Source of the DNA: PALSA-505 sp036501145
Lineage (GTDB): Bacteria > Actinomycetota > Actinomycetes > Streptosporangiales > Streptosporangiaceae
NCBI GenBank assembly: GCA_036501145.1
Contig: DASYAV010000182.1
Coordinates: 22,584 to 86,583, forward strand
Direction: 5' to 3'
DNA length: 64,000 bases
This document shows, one piece after another, positions 48,079 through 56,849 of the stretch. Under the pieces are notes generated by a model. That model did not search any database, was not told the DNA's origin, and saw only the letters and a list, made by a program, of their open reading frames with translations. A program made the translations under genes and the position numbers. Positions within the stretch are counted from its first letter, which is position 1; each line of letters starts with the position of its first letter.

Positions 48079-48819
48079 CTAGCCCTGGATCGCCGGCCGG
48101 ATGGTGATGTCGCCGATCTCCACGTCGTCGGGCTGCTCGATGGCGAAGGCGACGGCGCGGGCCACGGCTTCGGGCGGGATCGCGATCTCCTCCGCGCGGC
48201 GGCGGATCTGCTCGCGGACCTCGGGGTTGTCGATGGAACTGGCGAGTTCGGTGCGCACGAAGCCCGGCGATATCGACGTTGTCCGCAGCATGCCGTCGAC
48301 CGACTCCTGGCGCAGTCCTTCCAGGAGGGTCCGGACGGCGTTCTTGGTCGCGGCGTAGACCGCCTGGGTGGGGACGATCTTCAGCCCGGCGGTGGACACC
48401 GTGGTCACCAGGTGGCCGTGGCCTTGCCGCCGGAATACCGGCAGCGCCGCGGCGATGCCGTGCAACACACCGCGCAGGTTGACGTCGATCATGGCCGACC
48501 AGCCGTCCACGTCGAGGTCGGCCATCGGCCCGATCTTGCTGATGCCGGCGTTGCCGACCAGCACGTCAAGCCGGCCGAACCCGGCAATGGCCCGGTCGGC
48601 CAGTCGCTGCAGATCCTCGCGCCGGGTGACGTCGGTGGCGCAGGCGACGGCCCGCCCGCCGCCACCGCGGATCTCCTGGGTGAGCTTGTCCAGGCGTTCC
48701 GTCCGGCGTGCGCCGAGGACGACGGCCGCGCCCCGCCCGGCCAGCAGCCGCGCGGTGGCCTCGCCGATCCCGCTGCTGGCCCCGGTGATGGCGACGACCT
48801 TGCCGCTGATGCCAGTCAC
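48079..48819 (-). CDS. Short-chain dehydrogenase/reductase
   Basis: This 246-residue classical SDR reads VVAITGASSGIGEATARLLAGRGAAVVLGARRTERL (TGxxxGIG), NAG (VLVGNAGI) and the catalytic YAATK (Tyr/Lys) near residue 150 after a Ser (VSTAGLK). It belongs to the YdfG/clavaldehyde-dehydrogenase-like group. The GTG start is behind GAAGGGG. It is divergent from the TetR gene across two palindromic operators, which suggests control by that repressor. Confidence 0.9.
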   Translation of the reverse strand: MTGISGKVVAITGASSGIGEATARLLAGRGAAVVLGARRTERLDKLTQEIRGGGGRAVACATDVTRREDLQRLADRAIAGFGRLDVLVGNAGISKIGPMADLDVDGWSAMIDVNLRGVLHGIAAALPVFRRQGHGHLVTTVSTAGLKIVPTQAVYAATKNAVRTLLEGLRQESVDGMLRTTSISPGFVRTELASSIDNPEVREQIRRRAEEIAIPPEAVARAVAFAIEQPDDVEIGDITIRPAIQG

Positions 48820-48841
48820 AGACAGCCCCTTCGAGTAAAAT

Positions 48842-48853
48842 GGACACGTGTCC
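48842..48853. promoter_or_regulatory. TetR operator, proximal to SDR
   Basis: GGACACGTGTCC is a perfect 12-bp palindrome, repeated 31 bp away at 48873-48884 in the gap between the divergent SDR and TetR genes. Confidence 0.75.
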
Positions 48854-48872
48854 GGTTAGCTCCAACACTACC

Positions 48873-48884
48873 GGACACGTGTCC
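48873..48884. promoter_or_regulatory. TetR operator, proximal to tetR
   Basis: Second copy of GGACACGTGTCC. The 31-bp centre spacing is about three helical turns, placing both dimers on the same face of the DNA. Confidence 0.75.
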
Positions 48885-48914
48885 GCTTAACCAACTGCCC
48901 CGGGCAGGAGGCCG

Positions 48915-49484
48915 ATGAACCCGCCCAGCCTGCGAGCCGACGCGGCTGGCAACCGCGCGCGGATCATCGCGGCCGCGCGGGCGGCGATCGCGGAGGGCGG
49001 CGATGTGAAGCTCAACGCGATCGCCCGGCAGGCGGGGGTTGGCCAGGGCACTCTCTACCGGCACTTCCCGGCCCGCGAGGACCTGCTCGCCGAGGTGTAC
49101 CGGGAGGACGTCGGCGAACTCGTGGCGGCGGCGCCGGCGCTGCTCGCCGAGCATGAGCCGGTCACCGCGCTGGCCCGCTGGTTCGACCGCGTGGCCGACT
49201 ACGCCAGGGTCAAGCGCGGGGTCTTCGCCGCGGTCGAGGTGGCCGTCTGGCAGGACCTCGCCGCGCACAGCCTGGGGCCGATCGGTGAGGCGCTGACCAC
49301 GCTGCTCGACGCGGGCAAGGCCGCGGGGAGCATCCGCCCCGACGTGGACGCCAGGGACGTCATCCTGCTCATCGGCTACCTGACCCGGCTCGAGCCGGCC
49401 GAATGGGACGCCCGGGCCCGGCATCTGCTGCAGGTCATCCTGGACGGGCTGCGGCAGCGTGACCAGGATCGGCCACCCGGATAG
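48915..49484 (+). CDS. TetR-family transcriptional regulator
   Basis: This 189-residue repressor has HTH ARAAIAEGGDVKLNAIARQAGVGQGTLYRHFPAREDLLAEVY (residues 20-63) and a helical ligand domain. It very likely binds the two GGACACGTGTCC palindromes just upstream and controls itself and the divergent SDR gene. The inducer is unknown. Confidence 0.92.
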   Translation: MNPPSLRADAAGNRARIIAAARAAIAEGGDVKLNAIARQAGVGQGTLYRHFPAREDLLAEVYREDVGELVAAAPALLAEHEPVTALARWFDRVADYARVKRGVFAAVEVAVWQDLAAHSLGPIGEALTTLLDAGKAAGSIRPDVDARDVILLIGYLTRLEPAEWDARARHLLQVILDGLRQRDQDRPPG

Positions 49485-49488
49485 CCGG

Positions 49489-49968
49489 TCAGGCAGCCTC
49501 CAGTTCGCGTTTGAGCCTGGCCAGCGTGGTCCGGATGCCCGCCCGGTTAACAGCCGGGCGGTCGCTGGCCACCCGGCCGGTGAAAACCCTCCCGAGGACG
49601 TGCGCGCCCCGGCTGCGCCGGTCCAGCCAGCGCTCCGTCACCTCGGTGCCGTCGCCGGCCGGGGCCAGCTCGTAGCTCCACCGCGCCACCGGCATGCCGA
49701 ACGTGGTCACCTGGAAGCCGAACTCCTCACCGGGCCTGGACGCCACGACCGCGCAGGTGGTGAACCAGACCCATGGCCCGCGCCGGTTGAACCCTACGAA
49801 CCGGCGGTGCCGCCCGGCATGGCGGGACCACACGAACACCGCGAAGCACTCCGGGCTCCACCGGGCCATCCCCCGCACGTCGGACACGGCGCGGTAGACC
49901 TCGGCGGGCGTGGCGGCAATCGTGATGGTCTCGGCGACCTCGCCGGAACCGGGCACGTCATCGGGCAT
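49489..49968 (-). CDS. SRPBCC-family polyketide-cyclase-like protein
   Basis: From the ATG at 49966-49968 the 160-residue protein has the START/SRPBCC pattern (AETITIAATPAEVYRAVSDVRGMARWSPECFAVFVW; SYELAPAGDGTEVTERW). Such proteins bind hydrophobic ligands. It converges on the TetR gene, stop codons 5 bp apart. Confidence 0.85.
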   Translation of the reverse strand: MPDDVPGSGEVAETITIAATPAEVYRAVSDVRGMARWSPECFAVFVWSRHAGRHRRFVGFNRRGPWVWFTTCAVVASRPGEEFGFQVTTFGMPVARWSYELAPAGDGTEVTERWLDRRSRGAHVLGRVFTGRVASDRPAVNRAGIRTTLARLKRELEAA

Positions 49969-50045
49969 GACCCACACGGTAAGCGCGTTCGATCGCGATG
50001 TCCCGCTCCGCATGCTGTCCGGGCTGGCCGGCGGTTGGCCGGCCG

Positions 50046-50690
50046 TCAGCCCTGCAGGTAGCGCAGCACCGCGAGCACCCGCCGGTTGTCCTCGGCGTCC
50101 AGCGGCAGGTCGAGCTTCATGAAGATCGAGTTGATGTGCTTGTCGACGGCCTTGCCGGTGACGACCAGCTTGCCGGCGATCGAGGCGTTGGACCGGCCCT
50201 CCGCCATCAGCGCCATCACCTCGCGCTCGCGCGGCGTCAGCCGGGCTATCGCGTGGCTGCGGTCCCGGTGGGAGAGCATGCTGGTCACCACGTCCGGGTC
50301 GAGCACGGTCCCGCCGCCGGCCACGTTGCGGACCGCGTCGACGAACATGCCGACGTCGGCGACGCGGTCCTTGAGGAGGTAACCGACGCCCTCGGCGCCG
50401 GACAGCATGAGCTCCCGCGCGTACAGCTGCTCGACGTACTGGCTGAGCACCAGCACCGGCATGCCGGGCCGCCGGGCCCGCGCCTCGATGGCCGCCACGA
50501 GGCCCTCATTGGTGAATGTGGGCGGCATCCGGACGTCCACGATGGCGATGTCCGGCTGCTGCTCCTCGAGCGCCGCGGCGAGCGCCACCGGGTCACCGAC
50601 GGCCGCCGCCACCTCGATGTCATGCGCCCGCAGGATCCTGGCCAGCCCGTCCCTGAGCAGGGCTAGGTCCTCGGCGATGACAGCTCGCAA
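50046..50690 (-). CDS. NarL/LuxR-type response regulator
   Basis: This 214-residue regulator has a receiver (VIAEDLALLRDGLARIL; phospho-Asp in DIAIVDVRMPP; Lys in GVGYLLKDRV) and a LuxR HTH (LTPREREVMALMAEGRSNASIAGKLVVTGKAVDKHINSIFMKL). It is encoded immediately after its partner kinase, with a 28-bp overlap. Confidence 0.93.
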   Translation of the reverse strand: MRAVIAEDLALLRDGLARILRAHDIEVAAAVGDPVALAAALEEQQPDIAIVDVRMPPTFTNEGLVAAIEARARRPGMPVLVLSQYVEQLYARELMLSGAEGVGYLLKDRVADVGMFVDAVRNVAGGGTVLDPDVVTSMLSHRDRSHAIARLTPREREVMALMAEGRSNASIAGKLVVTGKAVDKHINSIFMKLDLPLDAEDNRRVLAVLRYLQG

Positions 50691-51715
50691 GGTACCTCCA
50701 TCCGGACCACGGTCGGGCCGCCCGCCGGGCTGGTCAGCGCGATCGTGCCGTCGAAGACCTCCAGCCGGTGGGCCACGCCGCGCAGCCCGCTGCCCGCGGT
50801 CAGGCTGGCCCCGCCGGCGCCGTCGTCGCGCACCATCACCGACAGCACACCGTCACGGTAGCCGAGATCGACGGTCGCCTGCCGGGCACCGGAGTGCTTG
50901 ACCACGTTGGCCAGGCATTCGCAGGCGGCGAAGTAGGCCGCCGACTCCACCGGCACGGGCACCCGGCCGGGTATCTCGCCGCTGACCGTGACCGGGACGG
51001 CCAGGCCGAGGGCGAGCGCGCGGATCGCCCCGTCCAGGCCGCGGTCGGCCAGCACCGGCGGCTGGATCCCGCGCATCAGGGTGCGCAGGTCGTCCAGCGC
51101 GGTCAGTGTCGAGGACCGCGCCTCGGCCAGCAGCCCGGGCAGTGACCGCGGGTCTTTGGCCAGCAGTTCCTCGGCCAGCCCGAGGTTCATCGCCACGGAG
51201 ACGAGCCGGGCCTGCGCGCCGTCGTGCAGGTCGCGTTCGATGCGCTGCAGTTCCGCCGCCTGCACGTCGAGCGCGCCGCGCCGGGTGCGGGTGAGCACTT
51301 CCACCCGGTCGGCGAGCGCCTGCTCGCGGGCGGGCGGCACGCTGTGCCGGATCCAGGCGTGGCCGGCCAGCACGACGGTCAGGCCGAGGATCGGCCACAC
51401 CGGCCAGAACGGGCCCACCCCGGCCAGCAGCCAGATCGCCAGCAGGGTCAGCGCCAGCACGCAGGTGACCGCGCTGTGCACGGCCAGCAGCCGGTCTCCC
51501 GGCGGCGCGCGGCGGCCGCGGCGGACGGCGACCTGCAGCCCCAGCGGGATCGCCAGGCCGAGCCACACCCAGCCGGGCCAGAAGGGCCCGCCGGCCGCGG
51601 CCCAGATGATGAACATCAGCACGCCGACGCCGGCCGAGACGTTGGCTTCCTGCCGCAGGATCATCCGCCAGGTGGCGTCCCGGCGCGCGGCTCTGACCGC
51701 GTCTTGCGTGCTCAC
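50663..51715 (-). CDS. Sensor histidine kinase (NarX/DesK type)
   Basis: The GTG at 51713-51715 gives 350 residues with about four N-terminal spans (residues 25-115). The H-box RIERDLHDGAQARLVSVAMNLGLAEELL carries the phospho-His, and a HATPase domain follows (DDGAGGASLTAGSGLRGVAHRL). A much longer frame running back to 54115 crosses unrelated genes and is not used. It pairs with the adjacent NarL-type regulator; signal unknown. Confidence 0.9.
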   Translation of the reverse strand: MSTQDAVRAARRDATWRMILRQEANVSAGVGVLMFIIWAAAGGPFWPGWVWLGLAIPLGLQVAVRRGRRAPPGDRLLAVHSAVTCVLALTLLAIWLLAGVGPFWPVWPILGLTVVLAGHAWIRHSVPPAREQALADRVEVLTRTRRGALDVQAAELQRIERDLHDGAQARLVSVAMNLGLAEELLAKDPRSLPGLLAEARSSTLTALDDLRTLMRGIQPPVLADRGLDGAIRALALGLAVPVTVSGEIPGRVPVPVESAAYFAACECLANVVKHSGARQATVDLGYRDGVLSVMVRDDGAGGASLTAGSGLRGVAHRLEVFDGTIALTSPAGGPTVVRMEVPCELSSPRT

Positions 51716-51826
51716 CCATCGACGATAGGTCACCGGGTGGGGCCAGCTCAGTGGGGTTAACCCCCGCGTGAAGACGGGAGCCACTCCCATCGCCAGACGC
51801 GATACATCTTTTCTAGCGTCGATGGT

Positions 51827-52804
51827 GTGACAACGACGATTCTCTGCTCGCTGCTGGCTGCCGTCCTGTACGGGATCGGCGCCGCGTTCGAGCTGCATCA
51901 GGCGGCCGGCGCACCGGACTCGTCGGCGGGACGGCCCCGGCTGCTCGGCCTGCTGGTCCGCCAGCCAGCCTGGCTCCTCGGCATGGCCGCGCAGATCGGG
52001 GGGTTCGCCGCGCACGCGGTCGCGCTGCGGTCCGGGCCGCTGGCGGTGGTGCAGATGGTGCTGGCCGCCGAGCTCATCGTCAGCGTCGCGATCGTCCGGG
52101 TGCGGTCCGGCCAGCCGCTGCCGCGGACCGCCTGGGCCGCGGGCGCCGCCGTCCTGGCCGGGATCGCGGCGTTCCTCGCGCTGACCTCCGGCGGCTCCTC
52201 CGGGGGCGCTTCCGGCGGTCCGGGGCAGGGCTCCACCGGGCTGGGTCCGGCCGGGCTGGGCGCCGCGGCGGCTGGCGTGGCGGCCGCCGCGGCCTCTGTT
52301 GCCGGGCTCTCGGCCGGCGGCCGGCGCCGGGCGCTGCTGCTGGCCGTGGCGGCCGGCCTCGCCGACGCGGGCATGGCGGTCGTGACGATGGCGCTGTCCG
52401 GGGTGGCCGGGCACGGCATCACCGCGGTGCTGACCTCGTGGCCGCTGTACACGCTGGTGGCGGCCGGCCTCTGCTCGCTGCTGCTGACGCAGACCGCCTA
52501 CCAGGCCGCCCGCCCGATGATCACGCTGCCGGTCATCGCCGCTGTCACCCCGCTGGCCAGCGTGGCCATCGGCATCGGATTCCTCGGCGAACTCACCCGG
52601 CTGGGTGTGGGCCGGGCCATCGCCGCCGGGATCGTCGCCGTGGGCACCGGCGCCGCGCTGGCCATTCTGGCCCGGGCCGCCCCGGTCTGCCCCGGCGCAC
52701 GCGCTGAGCCCGCGTTGGCTGCGCCGGCGCGGGCTGGGCAGGCGCGGGCTGGGCAGGTGCAGACCGAGCGGGCGCGCCGGCACGGGAGCTTCGCGGGAGT
52801 GTAG
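51827..52804 (+). CDS. DMT-superfamily membrane transporter (NMN/EamA-like)
   Basis: This 325-residue protein has about nine or ten hydrophobic helices, starting TTTILCSLLAAVLYGIGAAFELHQ and ending with a polar Ala/Gly/Arg tail. The pattern resembles the DMT family of actinomycetes. The GTG start at 51827 is divergent from the kinase gene. Confidence 0.75.
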   Translation: MTTTILCSLLAAVLYGIGAAFELHQAAGAPDSSAGRPRLLGLLVRQPAWLLGMAAQIGGFAAHAVALRSGPLAVVQMVLAAELIVSVAIVRVRSGQPLPRTAWAAGAAVLAGIAAFLALTSGGSSGGASGGPGQGSTGLGPAGLGAAAAGVAAAAASVAGLSAGGRRRALLLAVAAGLADAGMAVVTMALSGVAGHGITAVLTSWPLYTLVAAGLCSLLLTQTAYQAARPMITLPVIAAVTPLASVAIGIGFLGELTRLGVGRAIAAGIVAVGTGAALAILARAAPVCPGARAEPALAAPARAGQARAGQVQTERARRHGSFAGV

Positions 52805-52809
52805 GCAGA

Positions 52810-53340
52810 TCAGGCGTGGCGGGGCAGCGTGCGCGAGAGGATCTCGTCTGCCACGCAGGCGAGAGGCTGCCGGGCGTCGATGGGGATCGCGCCGGCCGCG
52901 CGCAGGCGATCCTGATATCCCGGCAGCCTGCGGCGCATGTACTCGCGGGTGTCGCCGATGCGGCCCCAGTCGTTGTCCCGGCCGGGCGCGTCGAGCCGGG
53001 CCAGCATGGTGGGCTCGTCGATCTCGAGCAGGACGACATGGGTGAAGCGGCCGGCCAGCTTCAGTTCGTTGGCCGCACCGCCGCAGACGTAGAGCGTCCC
53101 CGGTGCCGCGGCGCGGATCAGTTCGTCCAGGCGGGCCGGATTCCATGCCCAGCTGTGCCGGGCGAGCCAGGCAAAGTCCGGGGCCGCCGGGTCTTCCACC
53201 ACGGCACCGGTGAGGTCTACGGACCGCGCAAGCAACGGGTCGCCGTCGGCATCGATAGCTGTCAGGCCCCGGGCGGCAAGCAGGGCGGCGACCGTGGTCT
53301 TTCCCGCGCCGGACATGCCCGTGATCAACACCGCGCTCAT
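52810..53340 (-). CDS. P-loop nucleoside/nucleotide kinase-like ATPase
   Basis: The ATG at 53338-53340 gives 176 residues: MSAVLITGMSGAGKTTVAALLAARG (Walker A) and VVLLEIDEPTMLARLDAPGRDNDWGRIGDTREYMRRRLPGYQDRL (lid region with Arg). It resembles shikimate- or gluconate-kinase-like AAA_33 proteins that phosphorylate small molecules; the substrate is unknown. A frame upstream of 53340 reaching 53841 is antisense to the next gene. Confidence 0.82.
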   Translation of the reverse strand: MSAVLITGMSGAGKTTVAALLAARGLTAIDADGDPLLARSVDLTGAVVEDPAAPDFAWLARHSWAWNPARLDELIRAAAPGTLYVCGGAANELKLAGRFTHVVLLEIDEPTMLARLDAPGRDNDWGRIGDTREYMRRRLPGYQDRLRAAGAIPIDARQPLACVADEILSRTLPRHA

Positions 53341-53368
53341 CGGTGCATAGCCTACTAATCTGGCGATC

Positions 53369-54160
53369 ATGACCGACTGGCAGAAGGTGATCGACGGTGG
53401 CTTCCAGCCGCCGGAAGGCGGGCTGACCCCGGCGCTGATCGCCGAGCTGTCCGAGGCGCTGCGCTCCCCGGACCCTGTGCTGCGGGACGAACAGGCGCTC
53501 CCGGTGCTGGCCAGCTGGATCCCGGAACTGGACCAGGCGGCGCGCCGCCGGCTGGCCGGGGAGATGGCGGCCCGGTTCAGCGACCCGGAGATCCAGGCGC
53601 GCACGTTCGCCCCGCTCGTGCTCAACCTGATCCTCGACCAGGGCGATTTCGACGGCTCGTGGCTGGCCGCGTTCACCCGCTGGTACCCGGCCGAGACCGA
53701 CCTGCGCGGATACGACCCGGAGCTGGGCTGGCTGCACGCGGTCGCGCACGGTGCGGACCTGCTCGGCGCGTTCGGCCGCTGCCCGCAGGCCGACCCGGCG
53801 CCGCTGCTCGATGTGGCGGCGGCCCGGCTGCTCGCCCCCACCGGCTACCTGTTCGCCCACCAAGAGGACGACCGGCTCGGCTACGCGATCGCGCTGACCC
53901 TGACCAGGACCGAGCTGTCGCAAGCGCAGTCGGTGGGCTGGCTCGACCCGGTCCGGGCCGACTTCGCGGCGGGCGAGCCCGGGCCGGTGCCGGCCTACGC
54001 CTCGAACACGATGCGCACGCTGCGCGTGCTCTACATCCTGGCCGACCGCGGCGTGCGGCCGGAGTGGAACCGGGGGGAGCCGATACCCCTGGCCCACCGG
54101 GACGCCGTCCGGCAACGGCTCGCTGACGTGCTCACCCTGGTCTCGCCCATGGCCGGCTGA
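53369..54160 (+). CDS. DUF2785-like protein
   Basis: This 263-residue helical protein has RYLLD-like repeats and segments such as LADRGVRPEW, YDPELGWLHAVAHGADLLGAFGRCP and GYLFAHQEDDRLGYAIALTL that match the DUF2785 family pattern (WxHAxAHxADLL). The family function is unknown. It is divergent from the kinase-like gene. Confidence 0.72.
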   Translation: MTDWQKVIDGGFQPPEGGLTPALIAELSEALRSPDPVLRDEQALPVLASWIPELDQAARRRLAGEMAARFSDPEIQARTFAPLVLNLILDQGDFDGSWLAAFTRWYPAETDLRGYDPELGWLHAVAHGADLLGAFGRCPQADPAPLLDVAAARLLAPTGYLFAHQEDDRLGYAIALTLTRTELSQAQSVGWLDPVRADFAAGEPGPVPAYASNTMRTLRVLYILADRGVRPEWNRGEPIPLAHRDAVRQRLADVLTLVSPMAG

Positions 54161-54180
54161 CCGGCACCCTTTCCCGGCGC

Positions 54181-54525
54181 TTAGTGCTGGCTCCAGGCGC
54201 CCTCGGCGAGGATCAGCCAGACGCCCACCTGCCCCAGCGGAAGTCCCAACAGACGGTCGCGGACCAGGTCGGCTCGCCGCTGCTTATCCCGCACCCGGCT
54301 CTCGAACAGCTTGGTGCGGACCTCGACCACCACATCGAGCTCGCCCACATCCAGCGGGGACTTCCGCCGGAACCGGATCTCTACGTCACCGGGCTGCGGT
54401 GGCCCGGTCCAGGGCTCTTCCGGGCATTCGATCGCGTCGCTGACCACGTCCGGCAGCAACTCGCCGAGGCGGTGCAGAGCCTTCTCGTCCACGTTCTGGT
54501 CGTAGGTCACATCGATCAGCGGCAT
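54181..54525 (-). CDS. Tautomerase-superfamily-like small protein
   Basis: This 114-residue protein starts with MPLIDVTYDQNVDEKALHRLGELLPDVVSDAI. Pro2 after Met is the catalytic position of 4-oxalocrotonate-tautomerase-like enzymes, and the beta-alpha-beta layout fits. A longer tail replaces the usual end, and no second catalytic Arg is clear. Confidence 0.6.
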   Translation of the reverse strand: MPLIDVTYDQNVDEKALHRLGELLPDVVSDAIECPEEPWTGPPQPGDVEIRFRRKSPLDVGELDVVVEVRTKLFESRVRDKQRRADLVRDRLLGLPLGQVGVWLILAEGAWSQH

Positions 54526-54550
54526 GCCACCACTGTCTCCCGGCGGGCGG

Positions 54551-55004
54551 TTACCGGGAAAGCTTGATGAGCTTGTACTTGCCCGCGTGTCCCGGTTCGC
54601 GGTCGATCGCCGGGACCCGGACGGCCGTGATCGGTGGTGGCGTGGCGCCGGCCTCCCACCTGGCCGTCGTAGGCGATCTGGTACTGGACGACATCGGGGA
54701 AGGCGCCAAACGGCGTATGCAGCCGAAGCGGGTGCACGGTGACGGTTGTCCCGTCCGGTGCGGGGAGAGTGATCGCGTCGTCGCTGCGGCCGGCCACGGA
54801 GGTGATCCTGCGGAACGGCATCCCCGTGGGATCAGCGCAGGCGGCGAGGGTGACCGAGTCGGACAGTTCGTAGCGGATGAGTGGTTGGGTGCGGTTGACG
54901 AGGTTGGTGATCAGCACCTTGTCCCCGTGACCTGCTTCACCTGACCAGGGACGGGGCACGCCTAGATCGGACGCGTATCGTGCCGCGCCGGCTGGGAGGG
55001 GCAT
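54551..55004 (-). pseudogene. C-terminal remnant of a PaaK-like adenylate-forming ligase
   Basis: DKVLITNLVNRTQPLIRYELSDSV and PFGAFPDVVQYQIAYDG are the end of phenylacetate-CoA-ligase-like proteins. After about 54680 the frame is lost; reading the next frame restores RWEAGATPPPITAV...GHAGKYKLIKLSR and a stop at 54551. The N-terminal two-thirds is missing. Confidence 0.75.
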
Positions 55005-55234
55005 GGCCTGGTTGCGGAGAGGTCGTCTCCGATGGGCGGTCGCCGGGGTGCTGGCGGTTGCGCTGGCGCTGATCGGCGTTTTCGCCTGGCCTCATGCGCA
55101 GCGTTGCACCGGGGCGGCGCCGCCCGCCCAAGCTCGACCTGAAGCAGTCGGACCAGCACCTGAACGAGCTGGTCCGGCTGGGTGTCGACGGCATCACCAC
55201 CGCGAACCTGGCCATCCTGCAAGCGCTGAGGTGA
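55003..55234 (+). pseudogene. Decayed glycerophosphodiester phosphodiesterase remnant
   Basis: An N-terminal signal-anchor (MAWLRRGRLRWAVAGVLAVALALIGVFAW) is followed, after a frame change, by LDLKQSDQHLNELVRLGVDGITTANLAILQALR, the C-terminal end of GDPD enzymes. About 200 residues of the catalytic barrel are deleted. It abuts the PaaK-like remnant, so the region has lost at least two genes. Confidence 0.7.
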
Positions 55235-55237
55235 CCC

Positions 55238-56629
55238 ATGATGAAGTCCGGATCAACTGCACCATCCCGCCCGGCCGCCATGCTGCGGGATCTCCCGGCG
55301 ACGAGCACCGAGCGGCGCGCATCCGGGAAGGCAGCCAGGAAGCGGGCCCGCCGGGGCGAGCTCGGGTCCTGGGCAGAGGCGGACCGCCGGTCTGACGCGC
55401 TGGCGGCGATCCTGGCCCAGAACCAGACCCGGGACCCGGAACTGATTCCCATCCGGCATCAGCGGATGGCGGTCTCCCCGTGGAATTACTACCGGGGCGC
55501 CGCGGCGGTCATGGCTGCCGACCTCGCCTGCCAGCCGGACAGTGGGCTGATGGTGCAGCTGGGCGGGGACGCTCACGTGCTGAACTTCGGCCTGTGGGCC
55601 ACGCCGGAGCGGAACCTGTCGTTCGACCTGCGCGACTTCGACGAGACCCTGCCCGGCCCGTTCGAGTGGGACGTCAAACGCTTCGCCGCCAGCCTTGTGG
55701 TGGCAGCGCGGCAGAACCGGGTCAAGCCGGCCAGGGCGGCCGCGGCGGTCACCGCCGGGATCGAGGCCTACCGCAGGCGGATGCGCCGGTACGCGACGAT
55801 GCCGGAGCTCGACATCTGGTACGCCAGCACGCGTGCCGACGATCTGGTCGAATACTTCGAGCCGGCCGATCGCGACCAGGTTTCGGTCTATATCGAGCGG
55901 AAGCGCAGGCGCCGTACCAGCCGGGGCGCGTTCGGCAAACTCACTGCGATGGCGCAGGGGCGTCCCCGGATAACCGAGGACCCCCCGGTTCGCGTCACGA
56001 TCAGCGACGACGAGCAGGCCGAATTCGCCGACCACCTTCTCGGCGGATACCGGCTGACCCTCCAGGAGGACCGGCGGAGCCTGTTCGACCGGTTCACCAT
56101 GGTGGACGTGGTTCGCCAGGTGGTGGGGGTGGGCAGCGTGGGAATGCGGGTGTATCTGGTCCTGCTGGAGGGCCGGACCGGTGCTGACCCGTTGTTCCTT
56201 CAGGCCAAGCAGGCGGGGCCGTCGGTGTACGAGGCGCACACCCGGCGCAGCCGTCATGGCAATTCCGGCGAACGGGTCATCCACGGCAAACGGATGCTGC
56301 AGAGCGCCACCGACATCTTCGTCGGCTGGGGCTCACTGCACGGGCGGGACTACTACATCCGGCAGTTCCGCGACATGAAGATCGTCCCGACCACGGAGCT
56401 GATCGCCCCCCGCCTGGCCGAGTTCGCCACCGCGTGCGGCGGGGCGCTCGCCCGCGCGCACGCCCGCACCGGCGACCCCGTAGCCATCGACAGCTACATC
56501 GGGAAGAATTCCACGTTCACCGCCGAGATCGGCCGGTTCGCCCGCCGGTACGCCGACCAGAACGACAAGGATCACGCCCATCTCGTCAAGGCCATCGCCG
56601 ACGGCACCATACCGGGCCTGCCAGCCTGA
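55238..56629 (+). CDS. DUF2252 protein
   Basis: This 463-residue protein matches the DUF2252 pattern: RMAVSPWNYYRGAAAVMAADLA, QLGGDAHVLNFGLWATPERNLSFDLRDFDETLPGPFEWDVKRFAAS, and ARAHARTGDPVAIDSYIGKNSTF near the end. The GDxHxxNFG and DFDE motifs recall kinase-fold (aminoglycoside-phosphotransferase-like) active sites, but no substrate is known. It starts 4 bp after the GDPD remnant. Confidence 0.9.
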   Translation: MMKSGSTAPSRPAAMLRDLPATSTERRASGKAARKRARRGELGSWAEADRRSDALAAILAQNQTRDPELIPIRHQRMAVSPWNYYRGAAAVMAADLACQPDSGLMVQLGGDAHVLNFGLWATPERNLSFDLRDFDETLPGPFEWDVKRFAASLVVAARQNRVKPARAAAAVTAGIEAYRRRMRRYATMPELDIWYASTRADDLVEYFEPADRDQVSVYIERKRRRRTSRGAFGKLTAMAQGRPRITEDPPVRVTISDDEQAEFADHLLGGYRLTLQEDRRSLFDRFTMVDVVRQVVGVGSVGMRVYLVLLEGRTGADPLFLQAKQAGPSVYEAHTRRSRHGNSGERVIHGKRMLQSATDIFVGWGSLHGRDYYIRQFRDMKIVPTTELIAPRLAEFATACGGALARAHARTGDPVAIDSYIGKNSTFTAEIGRFARRYADQNDKDHAHLVKAIADGTIPGLPA

Positions 56630-56744
56630 TGACCACCACGGCCGGTGCGACCCGGGGGCTACACCCAAATGAGTTGCACGCGGCGACGCCCGTTGGGTAG
56701 CCTTCACCTCCGGCCGTGACAGATCCGTGAGGGGGGTGAGACCC

Positions 56745-56801
56745 GTGAACATTGGTTCGACGATGTGGGTGCTCCCCCTATCGGTAACGGCGGGCGACTG
56801 A
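56745..56801 (+). CDS. Leader peptide upstream of the GNAT-IF1 operon
   Basis: GTG at 56745, preceded by GAGGGGGGTGAG, opens an 18-codon frame: MNIGSTMWVLPLSVTAGD and TGA. The stop lies inside a hairpin (GGCGAC...GTCGCC, 56794-56815). The GNAT start is 48 bp further on. The spacing and hairpin are those of translation-attenuation leaders of antibiotic-stress genes. Confidence 0.55.
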   Translation: MNIGSTMWVLPLSVTAGD

Positions 56802-56849
56802 CGTAGACGTCGCCGGAGCGCCTCAAGGCACTCCTGAAAGGCGACAGCT

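Noticed and set aside
50663..54115. A 1150-residue minus-strand protein
   Set aside because: Only the last 350 residues are a histidine kinase. The upstream part is Arg/Gly-rich noise through unrelated plus-strand genes.
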